A stretch of 64,000 nucleotides of DNA from Phaeocystidibacter marisrubri (GTDB taxonomy: Bacteria > Bacteroidota > Bacteroidia > Flavobacteriales > Schleiferiaceae), in the NCBI RefSeq assembly GCF_008933165.1, contig NZ_WBVQ01000001.1, positions 248,001-312,000 of the forward strand. Reading direction: 5' to 3'. Of the stretch, positions 45,908 to 54,374 are shown piece by piece (within the stretch, counting starts at the first letter, position 1; every line of letters starts with the position of its first letter). The notes under the pieces were generated by a model. It searched no databases and was not told the origin of the DNA. It saw only the letters and a list, made by a program, of their open reading frames with translations. The translations under genes and the position numbers were made by a program.

Positions 45908-46930
45908 TTAAGCGTTCAACCGCGTTTCATAAAGTTTGTGAAGTGTTTCTGCTGCTCGTTTCCAGGTGTACTGGCATGCATACGCTCTTCCACTTGAAGA
46001 TGTAGGTGTTTGCAGCGCTTCTTCAACACCTCTAGCAATATCATCTGGAGCCAATGGGTTGATGGCGTGGACATAGTCTTTCAACAATTCATAGGCTCCT
46101 GCCGAGGTCGAAAGCACTACTTCACAACCTTGAGATAGTCCCTCTAAAGCCGTTAATCCAAAAGTCTCAAATGTACTTGGAACGAGGACCACTTTATGTG
46201 ATCGATACAGCATTTTTAGAGCCTCCATGGAAGAGTGAGGGCGAAAGGACATGTTGTTGGTAGCTAGTTTTTTACACTCTGTGAGATAGCTGGGATTATT
46301 GCTGGCCGCATCGCCTACAAATGTGATATTCTCGTGGAGTTGAGCCAATCCTTCGATGGCTCTTTTTTGATTTTTAATTTCTTCAAATCGCCCCACTACC
46401 AGCACCCCTCTTCGCTCCTCACGTTCTTCGGGAAGTTCTTCTGAGTAGCTGCGATTGATTCCTGGTGGAACAACGTAGGTTGGAGCTATATCGCCAAAAG
46501 CCTGTTGTAGTCTCATGACTTCCTTTTCTGTGGTAGTGATGAGCAAGTCAGCTCGTTGGAGGATTTGCTGCATGGACTTTTCCTGTCCCGCTGTCAAGTA
46601 CGAAAACGGCGGAATTCTATCGTTGCCAAGGATTCCTCTTGCCAGGGTTTTTAGCGTTTCCATTCGGTTTGAATTGTTGTATTCTACCCAAATGGTGCTG
46701 ATGAAAAGTGGAACGGCATCCCAGTTCCTGTGGCGAATCAAATCTGCAGGTCGACCTAAGTTGAAGAAGTGTACCAAATCATACTCGCTCAAGTCCACAT
46801 TTCGCTGATTCGTGATAACATCCACTTGAACTCCCAGTTGTGAGAGCTCCGCTGCAGATTGCTCAACCTGTTGGGTGTCTCCTCCTGGTTGAATGAAAAG
46901 CGTAGAACGAGTAACGAAGGCAATTTTCAT
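45908..46930 (-). CDS. Glycosyltransferase family 4
   Basis: The 340-residue GT-B enzyme has an N-terminal acceptor domain (VTRSTLFIQPGGDTQQVE) and a C-terminal donor domain with VVGRFEEIKNQ, HKVVLVPSTFETFGLTALE and GCEVVLSTSAG. The sugar is unknown. First gene of a two-gene glycosyltransferase unit, with a terminator of the preceding gene just upstream. Confidence 0.92.
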   Translation of the reverse strand: MKIAFVTRSTLFIQPGGDTQQVEQSAAELSQLGVQVDVITNQRNVDLSEYDLVHFFNLGRPADLIRHRNWDAVPLFISTIWVEYNNSNRMETLKTLARGILGNDRIPPFSYLTAGQEKSMQQILQRADLLITTTEKEVMRLQQAFGDIAPTYVVPPGINRSYSEELPEEREERRGVLVVGRFEEIKNQKRAIEGLAQLHENITFVGDAASNNPSYLTECKKLATNNMSFRPHSSMEALKMLYRSHKVVLVPSTFETFGLTALEGLSQGCEVVLSTSAGAYELLKDYVHAINPLAPDDIARGVEEALQTPTSSSGRAYACQYTWKRAAETLHKLYETRLNA

Positions 46931-46960
46931 TCAGCCAAGATGCAAAAAATAGGCAAAAGA

Positions 46961-46984
46961 AAACCCCGGAAAACTCCGGGGTTT
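46961..46984 (-). terminator. Terminator of the NTF2-like gene
   Basis: AAACCCCGGA (46961-46970) pairs with TCCGGGGTTT (46975-46984) around a 4-nt loop. On the minus strand it is followed by TTTTCTTTT. Confidence 0.88.
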
Positions 46985-47017
46985 CAATCACAAAAATTCA
47001 TGATTTGGATTGGTATC

Positions 47018-47431
47018 TTAAGAAGGGAGGAGTGAAGAGTGGTGATCTTCAATCTTCCACTTGCCGTTTCTATTGTTGAGGACGAACGTGTATCGAGCGG
47101 GCATGGCCATTTTCTTTCCGTCGTCGTCTAACCAAGTGAAGACATAAACTCCTGAAACTACAGGTAGGCCTGCGATTTCTTTGATGTCAATTTCACGGAA
47201 AGAAACCTCGAGGTTGTGTTTTTCAGAACTGATAAATTCGTTGAAGTAATTCCGAATTCCCTGTTCGTCGCAGCGCAATCGATGCGTGATCGAACCCCAG
47301 AGTGCGGCATTCTTAGAATAACACGATACAATCTTATCGGTTACTCCATTCTTTACTCCACTCAACCAAGTTTGAAGGAGGTTGAGTATTTCCTCTTGCT
47401 TCTGATTTGATTTTAGGGCTACTGCGTACAT
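47018..47431 (-). CDS. NTF2-like (SnoaL/CaMKII-association-like) protein
   Basis: This 137-residue protein has the alpha+beta cone pattern of the NTF2-like superfamily, with ILNLLQTWLSGVKNG at the start, CYSKNAALWGSITHRLR in the middle and ARYTFVLNNRNGKWKIEDHH at the end. That matches the DUF4440/SgcJ-EcaC or calmodulin-kinase association group. Function is unknown; most members bind small molecules or oligomerise. The start at 47431 is preferred to an extension from 47479. A one-gene unit with its own terminator. Confidence 0.8.
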   Translation of the reverse strand: MYAVALKSNQKQEEILNLLQTWLSGVKNGVTDKIVSCYSKNAALWGSITHRLRCDEQGIRNYFNEFISSEKHNLEVSFREIDIKEIAGLPVVSGVYVFTWLDDDGKKMAMPARYTFVLNNRNGKWKIEDHHSSLLPS

Positions 47432-47525
47432 GGTGAAGGTTTTTATAAGTAGTACTTCAAGAACACGATTTTCAATCATCGTGCCAAACCATATACGGCC
47501 CTGCGTAGGACTTTGGATTTCACTG

Positions 47526-47567
47526 AGGAAAAAGAACTCTCAAGCCTTGTAATTAAAGGCTTGAGAG
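47526..47567 (-). terminator. Terminator overlapping the end of the MATE gene
   Basis: A 12-bp perfect stem (47537-47548 with 47556-47567) holds the MATE stop codon in its 7-nt loop. On the minus strand it is followed by TTCTTTTTCC. Confidence 0.85.
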
Positions 47568-48896
47568 AAGATGTTTAACTTTCTGATTAAATCGATACCA
47601 AAGGGTGAATCCAGAAACTCCAAGTCCAATTGCAAGTCCAATCCAGACCCCAATAGCACCGTATTCTAGAACGACACCTAACAGGTACCCAACCGGCAAT
47701 GCAATGATCCAATACGAGATGAAAGTTACCCAAGTTGGGAATTTCACATCTCCCAAACCGCGCAATGCACCTAGGGCGGTAACCTGAACACCGTCGCTGA
47801 TTTGGAACACGGTGGCAACGATGAGCAATTGTGCTGCAACGCTGGTTACATTGATGTCGTCGTTAAAGAACGCAGGAAAGAAGTTTCTACCCGCGAGGTA
47901 AATGATTCCGGTAACAGTCATGAAAATGACGGTCATTTCAAAGATTGTGGTAGAGGCAATTTTGAGGGTAGGATAATCTTTCTTGCCCAGCTGATTGCTC
48001 ACCCGAACTGTTGCTGCTGCACCAAAGCCTGAAGCTGCCATGTAGCTGATGGAAGCGAGGGAAATGGCAATCTGGTGAGCTGCTTGATCATTTGCACTGA
48101 TCGTTCCAATAATCACAGAAGCAGAGGCAAACGCACCTACTTCAAAGATGTATTGAAATCCTGAAGGCACACCAATGCGTAGGATTTCCTTCATGTCGGT
48201 CCACTTGATTTTAGTAGCTCTCCAGTACTGCATGTACTCATGGTATTTCTGTTTGCCATGAACCCATAGAACCATAGTAATGGTCATGAAGATTCGGCTG
48301 TAGAGCGTAGCCCATCCAGCTCCAACCATCCCCATAGGTTCAAAACCGAGGTTTCCAAAAATGAATACCCAGTTGAGAAATACGTTCACGCCGTTTGCAA
48401 TCAAGCTCAAACGCATGGCCGCTTTAGTGTCGCTTAATCCCTCTGTAAACTGCTTGTATGTAAAGAAAATTTGAAGAGGGAAGAAGGAGAGTGCAACGAC
48501 CGTGAAATAAGGAATCGCATTGACAACCACTTCTGGATCTTGCCCAAAAGCGTCCATCATATTTCGCACGGACATGAGTGTGCCCACCATCCATACACCG
48601 ATGATGATGTTGATGATCAACCCGTTCTTGAATAAACGAGTGGATTTCTTTTTATTCCCCGCTCCATCCGCATTTGCCACAAGAGGGGTGAGTCCATAGG
48701 CTACGCCAATTCCAAATACGAGTGGAATGGCCAGTAGACTATTCGCGAAGGAAATAGCAGCGAGTGGGATGGCTCCAATTTGGCCAACCATTAAGCTGTC
48801 GATTACCCCCACGAGGATTTGACCTAGAGATCCGATCATAACCGGATATGCTAGGTTGATGTTTTTTATGTATTCTGATTTGGGTGCCTTTAGCAT
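47553..48896 (-). CDS. MATE-family efflux transporter
   Basis: The 447-residue inner-membrane exporter has about twelve hydrophobic segments in two homologous halves. The N-terminal half has YPVMIGSLGQILVGVIDSLM and MVGQIGAIPLAAISFANS, typical of the NorM/MATE fold coupled to Na+ or H+. Substrates are unknown. The start at 48896 (MLKAPKSEY) is chosen because a Met seven codons upstream lies inside the preceding gene's terminator stem. Its own terminator spans the stop codon. Confidence 0.94.
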   Translation of the reverse strand: MLKAPKSEYIKNINLAYPVMIGSLGQILVGVIDSLMVGQIGAIPLAAISFANSLLAIPLVFGIGVAYGLTPLVANADGAGNKKKSTRLFKNGLIINIIIGVWMVGTLMSVRNMMDAFGQDPEVVVNAIPYFTVVALSFFPLQIFFTYKQFTEGLSDTKAAMRLSLIANGVNVFLNWVFIFGNLGFEPMGMVGAGWATLYSRIFMTITMVLWVHGKQKYHEYMQYWRATKIKWTDMKEILRIGVPSGFQYIFEVGAFASASVIIGTISANDQAAHQIAISLASISYMAASGFGAAATVRVSNQLGKKDYPTLKIASTTIFEMTVIFMTVTGIIYLAGRNFFPAFFNDDINVTSVAAQLLIVATVFQISDGVQVTALGALRGLGDVKFPTWVTFISYWIIALPVGYLLGVVLEYGAIGVWIGLAIGLGVSGFTLWYRFNQKVKHLLSSL

Positions 48897-48900
48897 GGTC

Positions 48901-48927
48901 AAAAAAAAATCCCGCAAGTGCGGGATT
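48901..48927 (-). terminator. Terminator of the 76-residue protein gene, just before MATE
   Basis: AATCCCGCA (48908-48916... read on plus) pairs with TGCGGGATT (48919-48927). On the minus strand the stem is followed by a run of nine T that ends 4 nt before the MATE ATG. Confidence 0.88.
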
Positions 48928-48933
48928 CAATTA

Positions 48934-49164
48934 TTATGATTGTTGTTCATACCGTTCTACCTCCCGTTGGTAGAACGATTCTGCTTCTTCAATAAGTGTG
49001 GAAACCTCTGCGGTGACGTCTTCTTCCGCCTCGCCAGATATATCATCAAACCATTCAACTTCGTCATTCTCCAAATTCATAATGAATCGAGGGAATTCGT
49101 TGTGGATGATGTAAATGGCATCCGGAAAATCTGTATTGTCGCCAATGAGGAACTTAGGCACCAT
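48934..49164 (-). CDS. Small conserved Bacteroidota protein of unknown function
   Basis: This 76-residue acidic protein begins MVPKFLIGDNTDFPDAIYII, a block I recognise from uncharacterised proteins in Flavobacteriia. It continues with NEFPRFIMNLENDEVEWFDD and an acidic helical tail. No catalytic motif or membrane segment is visible. It has its own -7 box and terminator. Confidence 0.8.
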   Translation of the reverse strand: MVPKFLIGDNTDFPDAIYIIHNEFPRFIMNLENDEVEWFDDISGEAEEDVTAEVSTLIEEAESFYQREVERYEQQS

Positions 49165-49189
49165 GATTTCTTGTCTCTGATTTGAGGGG

Positions 49190-49197
49190 CAAATGTA
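49190..49197 (-). promoter_or_regulatory. -7 box of the 76-residue protein gene
   Basis: On the minus strand this reads TACATTTG, a perfect TAnnTTTG, 25 nt before the ATG. Confidence 0.45.
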
Positions 49198-49233
49198 GAG
49201 AAAAATGTAGGTTATGACTCGGGTTTTGAATAC

Positions 49234-49261
49234 AAAAAAAGCCGCTTCGATGGAAGCGGCT
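49234..49261 (-). terminator. Terminator of the outer-membrane barrel gene
   Basis: AGCCGCTTC (49240-49248) pairs perfectly with GAAGCGGCT (49253-49261), followed on the minus strand by seven T. Confidence 0.9.
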
Positions 49262-49281
49262 CTCTGTTCTATGGTATTGGT

Positions 49282-49920
49282 TTAGAAGAGTACACCTACA
49301 CCGAAGGCAATCGATGATAGGTCGAGATCCAAACCGAAATTTGATGTGGTTGTCTTTAACTCATTGTTTCCACCTGGATCTTCTGTTGTTGTTGAAGAGG
49401 AGTATCCTAAGAATCCGTAACTCGCATCAAGGAAGAACATATCGTTGACAAAGTAAGTGAGGCCAACGCCTAATCCAGCATTAAGAGCACTCATGTCTGT
49501 CTCTGCTGTGGCGTCGTTAATGTTGTCGGTTATTGTTTGTCCTCCAGAACCGAAGCCGATGGAAAGTTGACCGTACATAGAGAACTTGTCGTTGTAAGGA
49601 ACATAGTATCGACCGAACAATCCGTAGGTTAGCATGCTCGTGGTAGTTTCTGTTTCTATAGGCTCGACCGTAACAGAAGTATTAGCATAGCCTAAACCAA
49701 TACCAACCGCTAGGTTGTCTTGGATGAAATAGCCACCAGTGATTCCAATATTGAATGCACTGTTCGAGAAAATATCGGTAGAGCTGGTGCCATCATCTTC
49801 TGCAGTTCCACCTGTACTAAAACCTAAATTTCCAGTGGCCATAATTGATCCTTCGTTCCATTGAGCGGAGGCGCTTAGGCCAAACAATGCGAGTCCGGCT
49901 GTTAGTAATGCCTTTTTCAT
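49282..49920 (-). CDS. Outer-membrane beta-barrel protein
   Basis: The 212-residue protein has a signal peptide (1-19, LSASAQ) and eight or so amphipathic beta strands with alternating aromatic residues, such as NLAVGIGLGYANTSV, LTYGLFGRYYVPY and DASYGFLGY. It ends in a Phe-terminated strand (VGVLF), as for small OmpA/OmpW-like porin-type barrels (OMP_b-brl). It is probably abundant, with its own terminator. The ligand is unknown. Confidence 0.88.
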   Translation of the reverse strand: MKKALLTAGLALFGLSASAQWNEGSIMATGNLGFSTGGTAEDDGTSSTDIFSNSAFNIGITGGYFIQDNLAVGIGLGYANTSVTVEPIETETTTSMLTYGLFGRYYVPYNDKFSMYGQLSIGFGSGGQTITDNINDATAETDMSALNAGLGVGLTYFVNDMFFLDASYGFLGYSSSTTTEDPGGNNELKTTTSNFGLDLDLSSIAFGVGVLF

Positions 49921-50020
49921 AACAATTGTTTTTAAGAGTTAATATCTCAATTTAGGTCGCAATGGAAGGATATTTACTAGATGAGAAGAAGTGTAATTAA
50001 CGAGGCTTTGTTAATAACGC

Positions 50021-50058
50021 AAAAGAAAAACTCCCGAAACCTAGTGGTGACGGGAGTT
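50021..50058 (-). terminator. Terminator of the ABC-MscS-Ppx-NtrC-like operon
   Basis: AACTCCCG (50029-50036) pairs with CGGGAGTT (50051-50058) across a 14-nt loop, followed on the minus strand by TTTTTCTTTT. Confidence 0.75.
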
Positions 50059-50090
50059 GTAAGAAGATTGTTAGAAGTGTCTTTACGACA

Positions 50091-51254
50091 TTACTTTCGG
50101 GCGTATTGTTCTACGTCAGTACCTGTGATTTCCGGTCCACAAAGGATGTAGAGTCTTTCCATCACATTTCGGAATTCGCGGATATTTCCAGTCCAATCAA
50201 ACGCCTGTAAGGCTTTGATAGCATCGGCATTGATCTTCTTGGGAGCAATACCTTGTTCTTCAGAGATTTTCTCTCCAAAATGTTCCGCTAGTTGAGGGAT
50301 GTCTTCTTTGCGGTCGTTTAGTCCGGGTACGCGAATTACAATGACAGACAAGCGATGGTAGAGATCTTCTCTGAATTTTCCGTCTGCTATTTCCTTTTGT
50401 AGATCTTTATTGGTGGCTGCAAGAACGCGAACATTTACCTTGATTTCTTTGTCGCCTCCCACAGGAGTAATCTTGCTTTCTTGAAGAGCTCGCAGAACCT
50501 TTGCTTGTGCACTAAGGCTCATGTCACCGATTTCATCTAGAAATAGAGTTCCTCCATCGGCCAATTCGAACTTGCCTTTTCTGTCTTTCACCGCAGAAGT
50601 GAAGGCGCCTTTCTTGTGGCCAAAAAGTTCGCTTTCAATCAATTCAGAAGGAATGGCTGCACAGTTCACTTCAATCATTGGAGCTTTAGATCTCTCGCTC
50701 TTCTCGTGGAGGTGATGTGCTACGAGTTCTTTACCAGAACCATTTGGTCCCATGATGAGTACTCTGGCTTCGGTAGGTGCTACTTTCTCTATCATATCTT
50801 TTACCTCAGATAGAGAGCCTGAGTCGCCAATCATCTCGTACTTTTTGCTCACTTTCTTTTTGAGGACTTTCACCTCTGTGGCAAGTTGTGTACGGTCTAG
50901 CGCGTTGCGAACGGTGTTCAACAGTCGATTCAAATCAGGCGGTTTCGAGATGAAGTCGTATGCCCCTTTTTTGATACAGTCCACAGCTGTTTCTATATCG
51001 CCGTGCCCTGAAATCATTACCACCGCTGTGTCGGGATAGAGACTCATGATCTTGTCAAGAACTTCAATGCCATCCATCCCGGGCATTTTAATATCACAGA
51101 GAACAAGGTCGTATGACTTTTCAGCCATGAGATCTAGCCCTGCTTTTCCGTGTTCCGCATCATCTACGGAAAAGGAGTTATTCTCTTCTGCAATGATGTT
51201 TCGCAACACATTGCGTATTGCTTTTTCGTCTTCAATTATGAGGATGTTAGCCAT
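50091..51254 (-). CDS. NtrC-family response regulator without a DNA-binding domain
   Basis: The 387 residues comprise a receiver domain (1-118, phospho-acceptor Asp 54 in LVLCDIKMPGMDG) and a sigma-54-type AAA+ domain with MGPNGSGKELVAHHLHEKS and GGTLFLDEIGDMS. The loop that contacts sigma-54 reads GAFTSA (216-221) instead of GAFTGA. The protein stops at DVEQYARK with no C-terminal Fis-type helix-turn-helix. It may activate from solution or by binding another regulator. The start at 51254 is 1 bp from the ppx stop and is preferred to the overlapping Met at 51278. Last gene of the operon. Confidence 0.93.
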   Translation of the reverse strand: MANILIIEDEKAIRNVLRNIIAEENNSFSVDDAEHGKAGLDLMAEKSYDLVLCDIKMPGMDGIEVLDKIMSLYPDTAVVMISGHGDIETAVDCIKKGAYDFISKPPDLNRLLNTVRNALDRTQLATEVKVLKKKVSKKYEMIGDSGSLSEVKDMIEKVAPTEARVLIMGPNGSGKELVAHHLHEKSERSKAPMIEVNCAAIPSELIESELFGHKKGAFTSAVKDRKGKFELADGGTLFLDEIGDMSLSAQAKVLRALQESKITPVGGDKEIKVNVRVLAATNKDLQKEIADGKFREDLYHRLSVIVIRVPGLNDRKEDIPQLAEHFGEKISEEQGIAPKKINADAIKALQAFDWTGNIREFRNVMERLYILCGPEITGTDVEQYARK

Positions 51255-51255
51255 C

Positions 51256-52173
51256 TTATTTTTTTGTTCTTTCTGCATATACCCCTTCCTTCATGGAGTA
51301 GGTAGACAGTCTGATTTTTTCTATGCTTAGCAAATCGAGTACCAAAGCGATTTGAATGCCAGCGAGGTGAATCATTTCTGCTCGCATTTCTAACATTCCC
51401 GGCATCTCTAAACGCTCTTTGGTGTCTGCCGCAATCAAATCATTGATCAAGATTCGGAGTTCACCTTCATCAAAGCTACCGCTGATTTGGCCACTTTGAA
51501 GAGGAGCTCTACCATGGCGCAATGCGAGTACATCGTACAATGTATCAAAGGATCCGCTTGATCCAATTAACATTTTAGCAGGATGTTTTTGATAGGCTTC
51601 CATCAAATCTTCAAGAGCACTTTTAATGTACTCTCTAATTTGCATGGCTTGCTGCGGTAGTATGGGGTTGTGGGGTTTGAATAGGTCTAAGAGACGGGTT
51701 ACTCCCAATTCATAACTATTCGCCCAGAAGACTTCGTTTTTATTTCCCAAAACAAACTCAGTGCTCCCCCCGCCAATATCCATAATTAGTACCGGTTCGT
51801 CACCAATCTCCACTGCTTGTTGAACGCCTTTAAATATGAGTTCAGCTTCGCGAAGTCCACCAATCACTTCAACTTGGATTTGAGTGGCTTCAAAGACGGC
51901 TTTCACAAATTCGTCACCATTTGCTGCGCTTCTTACCGCACTGGTGGCAAATGCTAGTATTTGATCGACCCCTAAATCTGCAGCGGTAGAGCGATGTGTG
52001 ATCATCGCTTCAATGCCACGGTCAAATGCATCTGGAGCGATTTTGCCATCTGTAATTCCTCCTTTGCCGAGTTTCACGGGAATCTTGTCGTTGTGCAAGG
52101 TGGTGCCTTCATCGGTATCACGTACCAACAAATTGAAGGTGTTCGTGCCTAAATCTATGATGGCAATTCTCAT
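51256..52173 (-). CDS. Ppx/GppA-family exopolyphosphatase
   Basis: The 305-residue enzyme has the ASKHA fold signature IAIIDLGTNTFNLLV, the second phosphate loop DIGGGSTEFVLG and the ATSAVRSAANG block. It hydrolyses polyphosphate and/or the alarmone pppGpp; this short form lacks the C-terminal HD-like domain of E. coli Ppx. It overlaps mscS by 4 bp. Gene order suggests co-regulation with osmotic and envelope transport. Confidence 0.92.
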   Translation of the reverse strand: MRIAIIDLGTNTFNLLVRDTDEGTTLHNDKIPVKLGKGGITDGKIAPDAFDRGIEAMITHRSTAADLGVDQILAFATSAVRSAANGDEFVKAVFEATQIQVEVIGGLREAELIFKGVQQAVEIGDEPVLIMDIGGGSTEFVLGNKNEVFWANSYELGVTRLLDLFKPHNPILPQQAMQIREYIKSALEDLMEAYQKHPAKMLIGSSGSFDTLYDVLALRHGRAPLQSGQISGSFDEGELRILINDLIAADTKERLEMPGMLEMRAEMIHLAGIQIALVLDLLSIEKIRLSTYSMKEGVYAERTKK

Positions 52174-53063
52174 TCGTTATTTTCTTTAGATTCCGGCTCT
52201 AAGGGACTTCCAGTTCTTGGATAGTCTCTCACCCAAAGGTCGCGTTGAGGGAATGGAATCGTGATGTTATTCTCTCTGAATTTCTGATCGATGATGTATC
52301 GAACGTCGCTTTTTACGGCTTCAATTCTGAAGAGGTTTGCACTGTAGAAGAAGATCTTGAAATCAAGAGAACTATTGCCGAAGTCGATAAATTGAACCGT
52401 GGGCGCAGGAGTTTTAGAAATCATCTTGTGTTCATTTACTGCATCGAGGAGTAGTTTTTCCACAAGGCGGGTGTCTGAGCCATATGCTACGCCCACACCA
52501 ATGCTGAATCGGGTGACTTTCTTGCTCTGACTCCAGTTGATTACATGCTCATTGGTCAATTTTTGGTTCGGAATTATCATGTAGATATCGTCCCTCGTTT
52601 GAACGAGCGTGGTTCTCAATCCCACCTCCAGAACTTTTCCAATAATTCCATCTACCTCTACAATGTCACCTACGGTAACGGTCCGCTCCATAAGAATGAT
52701 GAACCCGGAGACAAAGTCCTTAAAAGCATCTTGAAGTCCCAGACCCAATCCTACAAATAGCGCCGTGGAGCCGGCCAAGAGCACGGTGATCTTTACACCG
52801 AGATAATCCAAGCAGTAAATGATGGATATTGTCCAAAGCAGGTATTTGAGTATTTGAGTAATCGCATAGGCCTTACCCGGATCAATGCGTTTTCGCTGAA
52901 CTCGGTTATCAAGGGCTCGTTGAATCAACCAAATAGCAGCGCGCGTAATCCCGATAATAAAGAGGATAATGACCACTTCAAGTACCGAAAAGGAGTACGT
53001 GCGCTCTCCGATTTCCGCATTGAAGAACTGATACTCAAGAATAGATGTGAGTTTTTCTCTCAT
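52170..53063 (-). CDS. MscS-family mechanosensitive ion channel
   Basis: The 297-residue channel has three N-terminal membrane segments (about 25-45, 65-85 and 90-112). The pore helix region reads LGVKITVLLAGSTALFVGLG and continues LGLQDAFKDFVSGFIILMER, and a cytoplasmic beta/alpha vestibule follows (VGDIVEVDGIIGKVLEVGLR). It opens on hypo-osmotic shock. It lies 6 bp after the ABC permease and overlaps ppx by 4 bp. Confidence 0.95.
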   Translation of the reverse strand: MREKLTSILEYQFFNAEIGERTYSFSVLEVVIILFIIGITRAAIWLIQRALDNRVQRKRIDPGKAYAITQILKYLLWTISIIYCLDYLGVKITVLLAGSTALFVGLGLGLQDAFKDFVSGFIILMERTVTVGDIVEVDGIIGKVLEVGLRTTLVQTRDDIYMIIPNQKLTNEHVINWSQSKKVTRFSIGVGVAYGSDTRLVEKLLLDAVNEHKMISKTPAPTVQFIDFGNSSLDFKIFFYSANLFRIEAVKSDVRYIIDQKFRENNITIPFPQRDLWVRDYPRTGSPLEPESKENNE

Positions 53064-53069
53064 TGAATT

Positions 53070-54374
53070 TTAAATAGGTCGATAGCGAATCCATTTCCAG
53101 ATTTCCTTGTACGAAGTCTTTTTGCCGTACATCAAGATTCCCACTCGATAAATTCTTCCTGCAATCCATGTGGTTCCCAAGAAGCCGCCAATGAGCAACA
53201 CCATGCTGAGGATCAACTGCCAAGTTGGAACGTCAAAAGGAATTCTAACCATCATGACAATAGGGGAAGTAAATGGAACCATGGAGAACCAAAAGGCCAA
53301 GTCGGAGTGAGGGTTTTCAATTACGCTAGAGCTAACAATTAGCGCTAGAACCAACGGAATCACTAGTGGGGTCATGAACTGTTGTGTATCCGTTTCACTG
53401 TCAACCGCTGCGCCTACAGCGGCAAACAAAGCACCGTAAAGCATGTAGCCTCCAATAAAGTAGAACAAGAAGCCCAGAAGGATTTCAGAAATCGGAAGCG
53501 AAGTGATTTGGTTGAATATCATCTGTGCTGTTTCATTCACTTGTTCGCCCGCGGCAATTTTTTCTGGATCGAGTTGATCAGCCATCATCATCCCTGTAGT
53601 TGCTTGGAATATGACCATGGAAAGTACCACCCAAATGGTGAATTGTAGTACACCTACAAAGCCAATTCCTACAACTTTCCCAACCATGAGTTGGAAAGGT
53701 TTTACGGATGAAATCAAGACTTCGACGATGCGATTCGACTTCTCCTCAATAACTCCACGCATAATCTGCGCAGCATACAAGAAAATGAAGATGTAGATCA
53801 TGAAACCAGCGGCATAACCCACAACGATCTTTACTTCAGTTACACTCTCGGTTTCTGTGCTTTCCGAGAGGTTGAAAGTCTTTAGTTTTACCTTGGTTCT
53901 TGCATTTGCTACCACCTCTGGGTTGACGTTTTCTGCGAGGAGTTTGTGTTCCAGAATGGCGGTTTCTAGTTTCTCACTACAGTATTCTTCCAAACTCAAA
54001 GAGATGTCTTCTTTGCCATATACCGATGCGTTTCTCTTCCAAAAATCTGGATCTCCTGAAGGACTCACTGGGATGTAGAAAAGTGCATCTAAATCTTCCT
54101 GTGAATCCAGGAGTTCAAGTGCTTTATCCTTGTCATATTGCTTTGGATCTAGATAGCGAAGTTCATGCATGTCGTCGCCAGGACTTCCTGTCAAAAGCGC
54201 ACTTTCATCTAGAACCACCAACACCTTTGGACCTTCTGGGATAGAGGCGATGAGGGCTGGAGCAATCATCAGGGCGCCGAATAGAATAGGCCCCAAGATG
54301 GTCATAATTAGGAAGGAACGTTTTTTTACGCGAGAACTGAACTCACGTTGAATGATGAGCCAAGTCTTATTCAT
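53070..54374 (-). CDS. ABC transporter permease (NatB/ABC-2 type)
   Basis: The 434-residue permease has one N-terminal transmembrane helix (about 22-45), a long extracytoplasmic loop (about 45-190) and five or six helices in the C-terminal half (IVVGYAAGFMIYIFIFLYA, GIGFVGVLQFTIWVVLSMVI, PLVIPLVLALIVSSSVI). This matches exporters of the NatAB/YhaP type. It overlaps the ATPase gene by 4 bp. Substrate unknown. Confidence 0.92.
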   Translation of the reverse strand: MNKTWLIIQREFSSRVKKRSFLIMTILGPILFGALMIAPALIASIPEGPKVLVVLDESALLTGSPGDDMHELRYLDPKQYDKDKALELLDSQEDLDALFYIPVSPSGDPDFWKRNASVYGKEDISLSLEEYCSEKLETAILEHKLLAENVNPEVVANARTKVKLKTFNLSESTETESVTEVKIVVGYAAGFMIYIFIFLYAAQIMRGVIEEKSNRIVEVLISSVKPFQLMVGKVVGIGFVGVLQFTIWVVLSMVIFQATTGMMMADQLDPEKIAAGEQVNETAQMIFNQITSLPISEILLGFLFYFIGGYMLYGALFAAVGAAVDSETDTQQFMTPLVIPLVLALIVSSSVIENPHSDLAFWFSMVPFTSPIVMMVRIPFDVPTWQLILSMVLLIGGFLGTTWIAGRIYRVGILMYGKKTSYKEIWKWIRYRPI

